Origin: PGYR01 sp041675005
Lineage (GTDB): Bacteria; Bacteroidota; Ignavibacteria; Kapaibacteriales; UBA2268
Length of the DNA: 64,000 nucleotides
NCBI GenBank assembly: GCA_041675005.1
Contig: JBAYUQ010000003.1
Span: 1-64,000 of the forward strand
Direction of reading: 5' to 3'
In this document: positions 25,401 through 34,298 of the stretch, in pieces
Layout: each line of letters opens with the position of its first letter
Numbering within the stretch: position 1 is the first letter of the stretch
Notes under the pieces: model-generated
What the model was told of the DNA's origin: nothing
What the model saw: the letters and a program-made list of their open reading frames with translations, nothing else
The model's database searches: none
Made by a program: the position numbers and the translations under genes

Positions 25401-26060
25401 TTATAGCTTTATACCCATTGCCATACCGTCGCCAACAGTGACTAAACAGCTATTGTATAACGGACTGTTTTTCAGTATTTGGTTCATCTCTTGTATTGCT
25501 TTTACGTTCCCCGGTTCGCTTTTCGGGTTGGGCTCTGCTATGTGACCAAAGCCAAGCGCATTGTCAGCGGCAAATACGCCACCTTTGCGAATGTGTGGAG
25601 TCGTTAGCTCGAAGTAGGTTTTGTATCCCTTCTTATCAGCATCTACGAACACGAAATCTAGTTCAAACTCCGGCTTCCAACTAGCTAAGAACTCCTTAGC
25701 ATCAGCGAATACGACTTCTATTTTGTCCGCCAAACCAGCTTTCTCAGCCATCTGCTCTATGAATCGAGCGTTCTTTTCATTTATCTCTACGGCTATTAAT
25801 TTACCACCTTCGGGTAATGCTCTAGCCATAGTAATAGCTGAATATCCAGCGAGAGATCCGATTTCTAGCACATATTTCGCATTTATTGACTTTAGAAAAA
25901 ATTGCAAGAACTTTCCTTGCTCTTCCGAAATACAAATCTCAGGAATTCCAGCTTCTTTCGCATCTAGTTTTAATTGTCTTAGAAATTCATCTTCTGACGA
26001 GAAGTTTTTACGTAAATATTGGTAAATCTCTTCAGTTACTTGAGTAGGACTTGATGACAT
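25401..26060 (-). CDS. SAM-dependent O-methyltransferase (catechol-O-methyltransferase family)
   Basis: 219 residues. The methyltransferase_3 fold: SAM motif VLEIGSLAGYSAITMARALP, acidic motif LIAVEINEKNARFIEQMA, metal-binding DFVFVDADKKGYKTYFEL, and DNALGFGHI. Family members methylate catechols, caffeoyl-CoA-like or small phenolic compounds with Mg2+. The actual substrate is unknown. It lies between envelope genes (VWA-OmpA lipoprotein and MCE protein) with short gaps, so a shared transcript is likely without an obvious functional link. Confidence 0.88.
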   Translation of the reverse strand: MSSSPTQVTEEIYQYLRKNFSSEDEFLRQLKLDAKEAGIPEICISEEQGKFLQFFLKSINAKYVLEIGSLAGYSAITMARALPEGGKLIAVEINEKNARFIEQMAEKAGLADKIEVVFADAKEFLASWKPEFELDFVFVDADKKGYKTYFELTTPHIRKGGVFAADNALGFGHIAEPNPKSEPGNVKAIQEMNQILKNSPLYNSCLVTVGDGMAMGIKL

Positions 26061-26087
26061 TATTTCCTCATTTTCGGTTTTTTATTA

Positions 26088-27035
26088 TTACGGACGAGTA
26101 CCTAATCGTACGTTTACGTTGATACCGTGTTGGTCGATTTTCTCTACGAATGAGCCCAAATTATACATTACACTATCTAGACGTAATGCTAGATCTTTGT
26201 CGTAAAGTAGTTTATTAAGTAATGATTCGTTGCTCTGAATGTCTTCAATTATCTTGCGAACATCAGCAGCAATTTTAGATACATCTTCCCAGCTATTATC
26301 AACTTTGTCAATTAGTGTTACGGCTTTTTCTGATACCTGTTTCATATCAGCAATTATTCGCTCTATATTCGGCTTTTGTTCTTTAACTGCGGAGTTCAGC
26401 TCGCTTGATAATTCTGAAAGATTGGCAATGCTTGAGTTGATAGCACCTTCGTTGCGAGCAACCAAATCGTTGATTTTAACCATAGTTTCAGACGCATTCA
26501 TAATAGTACTACGTAAATTCCCCATCAGAACTGAATCGCCTAGCACTCCATTGGCATTGACTATAAGGGTGTCTAGTCCTCTGACTATACGCTTAAGGTC
26601 AACACTCACTTCACCCACATCGGCAATCAAATCACCTAAATCAGCAGCTGTACTTCCTCTGATAATGTGATTAGAAGTAATAGATTCGGAAGCAAAACCT
26701 GGGAATACTTCTAGCTTTTTACCACCAGTTATCTCAAGTATAGAGATACGTGCAGTAGCGTCTATATAAATATCGTCTATTCCATCTATATTAGCAGTAA
26801 CTAGTACCGAGTCATTTTTGTTCTCAACTTTGGTGACAGAGCCACGCTCTACTCCGTTGACTACTACAGGAGATGACGGTTTGATGCCACCAGAGCTTGG
26901 GAACATAAACTGGATAGTCTTTTGTTGACCACTAAGAGAAAAACTCTCACCTAGCATAACGCCCACTATAAGCATTACTACGCCAGCTAGTGCTACTAGA
27001 CCTACTATTATCTCTTTCTTTTTATCTGGATTCAT
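26088..27035 (-). CDS. MCE/MlaD-family lipid-transport protein
   Basis: 315 residues. One N-terminal membrane anchor (~9-30) is followed by a single MCE domain (~38-120: IQFMFPSSGGIKPSSPVVVN, VERGSVTKVE, ISILEITGGKKLEVFPG). Then comes a long alpha-helical, heptad-rich C-terminus (~135-290). MlaD-type hexamers shuttle phospholipids between the two membranes, usually with the MlaF ATPase and MlaE permease, neither of which is next to it. The LolA-like/ABC-2 operon nearby is not of the MlaFE type, so the partner must be elsewhere. Confidence 0.9.
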   Translation of the reverse strand: MNPDKKKEIIVGLVALAGVVMLIVGVMLGESFSLSGQQKTIQFMFPSSGGIKPSSPVVVNGVERGSVTKVENKNDSVLVTANIDGIDDIYIDATARISILEITGGKKLEVFPGFASESITSNHIIRGSTAADLGDLIADVGEVSVDLKRIVRGLDTLIVNANGVLGDSVLMGNLRSTIMNASETMVKINDLVARNEGAINSSIANLSELSSELNSAVKEQKPNIERIIADMKQVSEKAVTLIDKVDNSWEDVSKIAADVRKIIEDIQSNESLLNKLLYDKDLALRLDSVMYNLGSFVEKIDQHGINVNVRLGTRP

Positions 27036-27188
27036 ATTCTTTGTCTTTCGATTTAAGTCTTACTTTATTTTGCTTTAAATAACGTATATCTATGCAAATT
27101 ACTAATTTCTTATGTTTTTATGATATAATTGATGGAAATAATACATTTTGTGGATTTAACTGATTATTAATTATATCCCGGCAAATAT

Positions 27189-27633
27189 ATCTGAACAGGT
27201 TTGTAGGATGATTAGACTATCCATGTCACAGCGAGGACTGAAAGGTCGTGACTGTCTTAGGGTTACTTATTTTGAACACACTTGTAGGGGTCCTGCTAAA
27301 GTAAAACCGCGAAGAGTGTATCAAATCACGTCACTCAGAGAACATGGAATATCCGAAAATTCCTATTGAACTCCGTAGGAGGTCAATATTAGTAGCTATA
27401 AATGACTCACAACAGAATACAACTCCGTTCAGAGTGGTGACGTGGTTACATAGGGTCTGAAGGATTTAAGATATGAATGATATTATTAAAAAAATTAATA
27501 CCTCCCTAAATCCCTCCTCCCTGCCTTTGACTGGACAGGCAAGGATAAACTTGCAACGAAATTCGGTCCTCGTTATGACACTGATAGTCAAATCATCATG
27601 TCTATCTTAATCATCCTACAATCTTGTTCAGAT
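27189..27633. repeat. Possible MITE-like element with 26-bp terminal inverted repeats
   Basis: The left arm 27189-27214 and the reverse complement of the right arm 27608-27633 agree at 24 of 26 bases (ATCTGAACA-x-G-x-TTGTAGGATGATTA). The 393-base interior has no gene. A solo, more diverged arm-like sequence (TTGCAATCTTGTTC) is at ~36086-36105. No transposase and no obvious target duplication were seen, so mobility is inference. Confidence 0.5.
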
Positions 27634-27719
27634 AAATACAATTAGGGTTACCTCTCCTGGACTCTTCGGTCGCTACGCTCCCTCAGAGTGGCTTAATAAC
27701 AGGGCATATGGGGTATTGG

Positions 27720-27743
27720 GAGACGTATGCGATACGTCTCTAC
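27720..27743. repeat. Dispersed palindromic repeat (copy 2)
   Basis: GAGACGTATGCGATACGTCTC followed by TAC, a near-perfect palindrome. The other copy is at 23883-23907. Both copies are intergenic. Confidence 0.65.
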
Positions 27744-27925
27744 AATTCAAATTAAAAACAAAAAATCTGTGCCATCCATAAATCCGACCAATCCGTGATT
27801 CAGAAAAAAAGAATACTTAACCCTAAGTGTAACTTTACAGACTATTGGCTTGTTTATAGGTAATATAAATTATTCATTTCGTATATTGTCGGAATACTCA
27901 TTTTCATTTTCAAGAGGAACTACCT

Positions 27926-30829
27926 ATGAAAAACAAATTTCTTATTAGCGGACTCATACTTTTTTCATTTACTTTTTCTTATGCTATGGATAAACATAGT
28001 AGTGGAACTTACCTAGATGAGTTGAATACTAGCACAGCTAATGCAGTCGTAAATATAGACAGAGTTAGCAATAAAAATGACTGGACTGAGTTCCGAAAAA
28101 GCACTACCAAAAAGGCATTCCGTGCATTCGGTAAACCGATTAGTGTGAGTGGTTATGAGACTGTAACTGAGGATAATATAGAAGCTCTATCTCTCAAATT
28201 CATTGAAGATAATGCAGAAATGCTGGGAGTAAATAAATCGCAAGTCGTATATCACAACTCAAACTTTGTGATGGGTAAATGGTATGTCCATTTGAAACAA
28301 GAGATAAATGGGCTATCCGTTGTATTCTCTGGGATAGAGCTGAAAGTAAATAAAAACGCACAGATTTTCTCTTATGGTGTTGAGTACTACGATGCTAAGA
28401 ATGTAGATTTGACTCCTCTTATTGGGTTTGACCAAGCGTATGCTATGGAAACTAAGCAAAGCCCCAAAGAAAATATGATTATGGATAATGATAAGTCGGG
28501 TAAACTTTACGCATTCCCGATTTTTGAGAATGGTAGTTATAGAATAGAAGCGGCCTATAGAGCTGAATACAAAGTTGATAATAAAGACTATGCAGTATAT
28601 CTTTCATCTATTAATGGTCAGACGCTTTTCCGTAAGAAAATGACACACGAATTAAAAACAACTGTGGAAGTTTTTACTAATATAAAAGAAGAAAGTGCTC
28701 TTAGCCCAGTGGTAAGAGTTCCTGCTGATTACCAGACTATACGAGTAGGAGATAAAAGCTATACTACTGGTCTAGATGGTAAATTTGAGTTAGACCTAAA
28801 TCCAAATATTGACGTGGAAGTTGAAGTAAACTTCGAAGGTCCATGGGCGAAATTTGAAAATCAAGTATTCGAACAAGGTAAAATAAACACTGAGATTAAG
28901 GCCGGTGAGAATAATGTAATAGAATGGAATGATTCGAATAGTGATATAAGAGAGCGAATGGTTGTTCATCACCTAAATAAAATCAGAGATTACTACAAGG
29001 CATTCGATACTACTAAGAAAGCCATGGACTTTCAGATGGAACTTCTTTTTGATAAATCGACTAGATTTGGAACAACACCTAATGCGTATTCAGGTGGAAG
29101 TGTGATTGGTTTTGTTAATATAAATGATAAATCAGCAAGATTATCTGAAACACCAACTGTACTCTACCATGAGTATGGTCATAGTATTAACAAATTACTT
29201 TATCAAGAATTAGGTCAACGGGAAGGTATGGTAAATGGTGCTGCTAATGAGGGAATAGCAGATATTACTGCAGTACTAATGGTAGATGATTCAAGAGTTG
29301 GTTATGGAGCTTATACCGCTAATCCAAATCAAATAATCCGTAATTGTAAAAACAATTTTAAATATCCAGACGATATAATTGGTGAGTCACATCACGATAG
29401 CCAGATACTATCTGGTGCTCTGTGGGATTTGCGTGAGCTTACAGATTTAGAAACTGTTAGAAATATAGCACACTTTGCTAGATACGGACTTCCTGATGAC
29501 GCGGAAAATGATGTATGCTTTAGTGAATGGCTGATAGAAGTTCTAGTAGCAGATGATGATGATGGAGATTTGACTAATGGTACGCCCAATAGTAAAGCTA
29601 TTACAACAGCATTTGACAATCACAATATCGGGTTTGATCTTATGCTGAGAAAAGGGCTGCTTCACAATCAAAAAGTGGATGTACTCTCGGCGGGCAATAC
29701 AATAACACTATATAGCAATATACTTGCTGAATCAAATTTCAACAAAGATAGTTTAGAATTATCACTTGTTTATTCGTTTGACAATTATAAAACTAAAACT
29801 GAAATTCCATTTACTTTAGAAAATAAAGAAAAGAATGGTTTCAAATTTGAATTTAACTATACGAATGAATTTGCACTGATTTCATATTATTTCAATGTAA
29901 AAAATGTAACTACAGGGAAAGTAACAGAAATGATAGGTACGCCGACTGGTCAAAATTCTTTTGCTTACGAATTAGGTTTCCTAGAAAAGAAAAGAGAGGA
30001 TATGCTTAGCAGTGAATGGGTGTTCAAAAGAGTTGGTTCTAATAGTGGGGCTAAACTAGAGATAGCAGAGCCGGATGAGTTTGATTATTCGATGTTTGGT
30101 TTGCCATTAAAACAGGCGACAGACTCTGAAGATTCTGACGGTATATCTATCGTAACTGGTGCTAGTGCTAATGTACAAACTAATTTCAATAGTGTGCCAT
30201 TTACAGCATTGGAAGGATACTCACCTAAGTATAACTTAGAGGGTTATAATTACCCAGTCCTTAAATTTAAGACATGGTACTCGAAGCTAGCCCGTGACCC
30301 ATCTGCTGATATGGATTTACTTATTTATGTAAGTTCGGATGGTGGCAGTAGCTGGAAAGAAGCTTATAAACTAGATGATAAAGCCGAATCAATGGAAAAC
30401 TGGAATCAACACTATATTGTTATAAATGATATCGTTTCTTCAACTAGTCAATTCCAATTTGCAATAAGAGTGAGTCCAAATAATCGCTTTGCTGTAATTC
30501 AAGGATTGCCAACATGTTTGGTTGAGTTCCAAGTTGATGATATTAGTATAATAGACCCAGAATTTGTTTCTTCTGTTGAATCTGAATTAGCTAGCCAATA
30601 TAGCGTTGTAGTAGATAAAGACAACATAAAAATCACTATTGGTGAAGGTGCAACTCTGAACAATGAGATTAGTTTATTCGATATAAATGGTAGAAAAATC
30701 ACTTCTATATCTAATGAAAACAATAGTTCTACTATTGCAATAAGTAGAAGTAATCTAGTAACGGGAGTTTATTTACTAGAGATAAACAATGGAAAACAAG
30801 TTATAACTAAGAAAGTATTGGTTGACTAA
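27926..30829 (+). CDS. Secreted fungalysin-like (M36) metallopeptidase with T9SS sorting domain
   Basis: 967 residues. Signal peptide (~1-20); an FTP-type propeptide region (~50-230: KFIEDNAEMLGVNKSQVVYH, WYVHLKQEINGLSVVFSGIE); then a gluzincin peptidase domain. Zinc motif HEYGH is at 415-419 with the third ligand in NEGIAD (Glu442). HHDSQILSGALWDLRE is the downstream block typical of M36 enzymes. A beta-sandwich region (~690-875) and a C-terminal T9SS type A sorting domain (~885-967, ending VTGVYLLEINNGKQVITKKV) complete it. An exported, surface-attached or released protease, transcribed alone. Confidence 0.88.
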   Translation: MKNKFLISGLILFSFTFSYAMDKHSSGTYLDELNTSTANAVVNIDRVSNKNDWTEFRKSTTKKAFRAFGKPISVSGYETVTEDNIEALSLKFIEDNAEMLGVNKSQVVYHNSNFVMGKWYVHLKQEINGLSVVFSGIELKVNKNAQIFSYGVEYYDAKNVDLTPLIGFDQAYAMETKQSPKENMIMDNDKSGKLYAFPIFENGSYRIEAAYRAEYKVDNKDYAVYLSSINGQTLFRKKMTHELKTTVEVFTNIKEESALSPVVRVPADYQTIRVGDKSYTTGLDGKFELDLNPNIDVEVEVNFEGPWAKFENQVFEQGKINTEIKAGENNVIEWNDSNSDIRERMVVHHLNKIRDYYKAFDTTKKAMDFQMELLFDKSTRFGTTPNAYSGGSVIGFVNINDKSARLSETPTVLYHEYGHSINKLLYQELGQREGMVNGAANEGIADITAVLMVDDSRVGYGAYTANPNQIIRNCKNNFKYPDDIIGESHHDSQILSGALWDLRELTDLETVRNIAHFARYGLPDDAENDVCFSEWLIEVLVADDDDGDLTNGTPNSKAITTAFDNHNIGFDLMLRKGLLHNQKVDVLSAGNTITLYSNILAESNFNKDSLELSLVYSFDNYKTKTEIPFTLENKEKNGFKFEFNYTNEFALISYYFNVKNVTTGKVTEMIGTPTGQNSFAYELGFLEKKREDMLSSEWVFKRVGSNSGAKLEIAEPDEFDYSMFGLPLKQATDSEDSDGISIVTGASANVQTNFNSVPFTALEGYSPKYNLEGYNYPVLKFKTWYSKLARDPSADMDLLIYVSSDGGSSWKEAYKLDDKAESMENWNQHYIVINDIVSSTSQFQFAIRVSPNNRFAVIQGLPTCLVEFQVDDISIIDPEFVSSVESELASQYSVVVDKDNIKITIGEGATLNNEISLFDINGRKITSISNENNSSTIAISRSNLVTGVYLLEINNGKQVITKKVLVD

Positions 30830-30831
30830 GG

Positions 30832-31044
30832 CTATTTCTTATCTTTATCGATAGGAATTGGTCTTGGAGTCATTTCTTTCAAGAATTTATCGATATATTT
30901 GTCATCGAGAAATATCAAAATTACTGAAATGATATAAAGTGGGATAGTGAATGTCATATCCACTTGTAAAGACAAAGCTAACGCACTGCTAAATAATGTA
31001 GCAATGAGAAGGTATAGTCCGATATGTCTGATTTTTGGTTTCAT
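30832..31044 (-). CDS. Small two-helix membrane protein
   Basis: 70 residues, with two hydrophobic helices (~8-26 and ~30-46), basic ends and a charged tail (IPIDKDKK). No family recognised. Its stop is 2 bases from the stop of the convergent peptidase gene, the tight spacing usual here. It diverges from the four-helix membrane gene at 31122. Moderately likely to be real. Confidence 0.5.
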   Translation of the reverse strand: MKPKIRHIGLYLLIATLFSSALALSLQVDMTFTIPLYIISVILIFLDDKYIDKFLKEMTPRPIPIDKDKK

Positions 31045-31121
31045 ACTATCAATATATACGTTCTATGACCGTATTTATTTCGGATTAGCAAGCAGTAACA
31101 ACAAATATAAAGGAAAGTACG

Positions 31122-31571
31122 ATGGGAATGGAAAAAAGTGTTTTAATAATCTTGCACATATTGGGTGCATCTATTTGGATAGGCGGTATGCTTATCATGG
31201 CTCTTGGCGTTTTACCAAAAGCAAAAAAAGCAAATAATGCATCTCTAATAAAAGATTATGAAGGTTCATTTCATATACTAGGAATGATAGCACTAACTAT
31301 GCAATTCCTAACAGGTTTCCGATTAGCTATGATATACGCTGGTGGTATGAAAGAGTTATTCGATTTCTCTAACCACGCTGCGGTTCTATTTATCTGGAAA
31401 TTAGTTCTCATACTATTGACTATGGGACTATTCGTTGTATTCAAGAAGAAAACACTTTCAGCTTTAGAAAACAGTAATGTATCTAGCGCATCATCTATGA
31501 TTTGGCTATTAACCCTTATCTCTATCGCTCTTATGGTACTAGGACTTGGCTTCAGCCGCGGAATCGTCTAA
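31122..31571 (+). CDS. Four-helix membrane protein, CopD-like
   Basis: 149 residues with four predicted transmembrane helices. The opening (VLIILHILGASIWIGGMLIM) has the His in helix 1 and the WIGG turn common to CopD/DUF-type copper-resistance or haem-binding membrane proteins. A second His lies in FSNHAAVLFIWKLVL. Whether it binds copper or haem is not shown. Its 3' end overlaps the end of the convergent uvrC by 33 bases, an unusually long convergent overlap that constrains both C-termini. Confidence 0.72.
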   Translation: MGMEKSVLIILHILGASIWIGGMLIMALGVLPKAKKANNASLIKDYEGSFHILGMIALTMQFLTGFRLAMIYAGGMKELFDFSNHAAVLFIWKLVLILLTMGLFVVFKKKTLSALENSNVSSASSMIWLLTLISIALMVLGLGFSRGIV

Positions 31572-33398
31572 ACTATTATTCTCTTTATCGGCGAAGTACT
31601 TGTGAATACTTTTCGCTTGCTTTTCGCCGATATGGACTTTGATTTGTGCTATTGAGCTATTGCGAATAGCTTCTACCGAACCCATATCTATCAATAATTT
31701 CTGTGCGGTTTTGGCACCTATACCGGGTATATCTGTTAGTTCCGTTTTGAATGTCCGCTTTGACCTCAATTGACGATGATAAGTTATAGCAAACCTATGT
31801 GCTTCGTCTCGTAGTTGTTGGATTAACCTAAGTGAACTCGAAGTTCTCGGTAGCAGAATCGCTTCCGAATTTCCAGGGAAGAATATCTCTTCCAATCTTT
31901 TAGCTAGTCCTATTACGGTAACTTTATCGAATATGCCTAGCTCTTTTAATACTCCAACTGCTGAAGATAACTGTCCTTTACCACCATCTATTACTATTAG
32001 GTCTGGTAATCTATAATTCTCCTTTATCACTCGGCTATACCGGCGTTCAACTGCCTCTCTCATTGCTGCAAAATCATCGTTTTTGTTTACAGTCTGATTC
32101 TTGAATTTACGATAATCTGATTTTTTCGGCTTCCCGTCTTCGAAACAAACCATAGAACTGACTAGCTCAGTACCGTGCAGGTGCGAGTTGTCAAAACATT
32201 CGATAATTCGAGGCATTTTCTTCATTCGTAAATCTCGCTGAAGTGCTTGTACTGCATGCGGTACCGTTTGCTCACGTTTGGTAATAGCTAGCAAGTAATC
32301 CTTGAGAATATACTGTGCGTTGTTTTCAGCTAAGTCAATCAAGTGCCTTTTATCACCAATCTTTGGAATTTTGATATGAACTGTCGCCTTACGTTTCTCT
32401 GTTAATATAGCCGTTAGAGTTTCCAAATCCTCTGGCTCGGAGGGCAAGTAAATCTCTTTGGGAACGAACTCTTGCTCCGAATACCACGTATCCAATGTAC
32501 GTTGTAGGATTTCAGCATCACTCAGGTCATCAGCTTTTTTGATTATGAAATGCTTGCGACCTATTAGCTTACCTTCACGAACAGTAAACACCAAAGAACA
32601 AGCAGTATTCTCTTCTCTGTAAATGCCGAAAACGTCTCTATCTATCAAATCAGCAGTTACTACTTTTTGGCGGGAAACAAATTGTCTAACAGCCCCTAGT
32701 TGGTCTCTTGCCTCAGCGGCTTCCTCGAACTTCATTTCTTCTGATAGTTGCTCCATTCTATCGCGTAGAAATAGCTCCAAATCTCGAGTTTTACCGCTCA
32801 ATATACTTTTAGCATAGTCAACATTCTTGTTATAATCCTGAAAGGAAATCAATCCCTCGCAAGGACCATCACATTTCTTTATATGGAATTCCAGGCATAT
32901 CTTATGCTTTTTCTCTTGGATACTACTAGCCGTTATGTTCAGAGCACAAGTTCGTAATCGGAATAGCTTATGTATTAGGTCTAAAACTCTGTGCATATCA
33001 CCAACTTTAGTGAAGGGCCCATAATACTTGGAGCCGTCACGGACAACTGTCCTTGTTTGGAATATACGGGGGTATGGCTCGCTCGTTACCTTCACATAGG
33101 GATATGACTTGTCATCTTTCAAATTGACGTTGTAGCGTGGCTTATGCTTCTTTATTAACGTATCTTCTAAGATAAGGGCTTCCGCTTCAGAATCGGTGAC
33201 AATAAACTCCAAATCATCAATTTTGGAAACTAGGGCACGAGTTTTAGCATCGTGCTGCTTTAGCTTGTTGAAATAAGAACGCACTCTATTGCGGAGCTTG
33301 ATCGCTTTACCTACATATATTATTTTCCCAGAGGCGTCCTTGTATTGGTATATACCCGGCTTTTGGGGGAGGTTCGCTATTTTATCTGAAAGTTCCAT
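31539..33398 (-). CDS. uvrC: Excinuclease ABC subunit C
   Basis: 619 residues, typical. It makes both incisions in nucleotide excision repair with UvrAB. An N-terminal GIY-YIG nuclease (~13-95: PGIYQYKDASGKIIYVGKAI) is followed by a UvrBC motif (~205-240, MEQLSEEMKFEEAAEARDQL). A C-terminal RNase H-like nuclease (IIECFDNSHLHGTELVSSMV, LPDLIVIDGGKGQLSSAVGV) and a helix-hairpin-helix tail (LTDIPGIGAKTAQKLLIDMG) complete it. The SDR gene upstream ends one base before its ATG, so they form a two-gene unit. Confidence 0.96.
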   Translation of the reverse strand: MELSDKIANLPQKPGIYQYKDASGKIIYVGKAIKLRNRVRSYFNKLKQHDAKTRALVSKIDDLEFIVTDSEAEALILEDTLIKKHKPRYNVNLKDDKSYPYVKVTSEPYPRIFQTRTVVRDGSKYYGPFTKVGDMHRVLDLIHKLFRLRTCALNITASSIQEKKHKICLEFHIKKCDGPCEGLISFQDYNKNVDYAKSILSGKTRDLELFLRDRMEQLSEEMKFEEAAEARDQLGAVRQFVSRQKVVTADLIDRDVFGIYREENTACSLVFTVREGKLIGRKHFIIKKADDLSDAEILQRTLDTWYSEQEFVPKEIYLPSEPEDLETLTAILTEKRKATVHIKIPKIGDKRHLIDLAENNAQYILKDYLLAITKREQTVPHAVQALQRDLRMKKMPRIIECFDNSHLHGTELVSSMVCFEDGKPKKSDYRKFKNQTVNKNDDFAAMREAVERRYSRVIKENYRLPDLIVIDGGKGQLSSAVGVLKELGIFDKVTVIGLAKRLEEIFFPGNSEAILLPRTSSSLRLIQQLRDEAHRFAITYHRQLRSKRTFKTELTDIPGIGAKTAQKLLIDMGSVEAIRNSSIAQIKVHIGEKQAKSIHKYFADKENNSLDDSAAEAKS

Positions 33399-34094
33399 TT
33401 ATATATTGCCTTGCTTTGGCCTAAGTACTATTTCTTCGATTGTCGTTCTTTGCTCCGAAATAGCTTCGATAGCTGGGAGTATCGCATTTGCTATATCTTC
33501 TGGCTTCATCATTTTGTGTTCATGTTCTTTTCGCAAATTGTCTGGCCATAGGTCAGTGCTAGTAGCACCCGGATAAACGTTTATTACATCTACTCCATCT
33601 TCCCTTAGCTCTTCTCTTAGAACTATCATCATAGTCGAAACTGCCGATTTACTAGCTGCGTACAGACTATTCCCAGTGAAAATATCAGTAACAGCAATCG
33701 AAAGTATATTAACAATACCACCTTTGTTCGCAATCAAATCATCTAAAAACAGCCGAGTAGTAGCAAAAACAGAACGGTAGTTGAGGTCATTCACAGTATC
33801 GAAATCCTCAATCGTCATTTCCTTAAAGTCCTTGACGATTGTATTACCAGCATTATTGATAAGAATATCAATGCTAATACTTTCATTTTCAAGCAGCTCT
33901 TTGAATTTGGCTATATTCTCATATTTCGAGAAATCCACTTGGAAGTATGACATATTTGGCGACAGTTTGGAAGGAGCTGTTTTTCCTCGCCCTGTTACTA
34001 TTACGCTTGCCCCCTCGTCAGCTAACTTAGTTGCTATAGCCCAGCCAATACCACGAGTAGAGCCGGATATAAGTACGTTCTTTCCTTTCAGCAT
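33399..34094 (-). CDS. Short-chain dehydrogenase/reductase
   Basis: 231 residues of classical SDR type: cofactor motif GSTRGIGWAIA (~11-21), NNAGNT, and the catalytic Ser/Tyr/Lys with YAASKSAVSTM. The PG motif near INVYPGATSTDLWP follows. Substrate unknown; FabG-like and general SDRs cannot be told apart here. Directly upstream of uvrC with no gap, probably co-transcribed. Confidence 0.9.
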   Translation of the reverse strand: MLKGKNVLISGSTRGIGWAIATKLADEGASVIVTGRGKTAPSKLSPNMSYFQVDFSKYENIAKFKELLENESISIDILINNAGNTIVKDFKEMTIEDFDTVNDLNYRSVFATTRLFLDDLIANKGGIVNILSIAVTDIFTGNSLYAASKSAVSTMMIVLREELREDGVDVINVYPGATSTDLWPDNLRKEHEHKMMKPEDIANAILPAIEAISEQRTTIEEIVLRPKQGNI

Positions 34095-34241
34095 ATTCTT
34101 CTACTATTTTCAATATTATTATACGCAAGATACGGAAAAGTCAAAGCTTTCTTTTAATTGTAGGGAAAAGAGGGTATTAAATGTGTCTGATACTTGAGTA
34201 GACACGGAGTGTCCTAAGAGTCAAGGTAGCAAAGAATCGAA

Positions 34242-34275
34242 TAAAAAAAACCGACTCAAATAAATGAATCGGTTT
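34242..34275 (-). terminator. Rho-independent terminator of the T9SS protein gene
   Basis: On the minus strand AAACCGATTCA / TGAGTCGGTTT (11 pairs, one mismatch, 6-base loop) is followed by a T-run. It begins 24 bases beyond the stop. Confidence 0.8.
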
Positions 34276-34298
34276 AAACTTATAAATTGAGTAACAGA

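Larger units (their letters stand above)
27036..27925. other. 890-base gene-free island of degenerate repeats
   Basis: No frame here looks coding. Contents in order: a possible MITE-like element bounded by 26-base inverted repeats (27189-27633), inside it a CTCCGTAGGAG palindrome (27371-27381); a CTGGACTCTTC..CAGAGTGG element (27657-27690); a GAGACGTATGCGATACGTCTC palindrome (27720-27743); and a stretch ATCTGTGCCATCCATAAATC that resembles repeats I recall from other FCB genomes. Confidence 0.65.

Noticed and set aside
27036..27925. Possible CRISPR or tandem array in the gene-free island
   Set aside because: No regularly spaced direct repeats; the repeats are single palindromes and one inverted pair.
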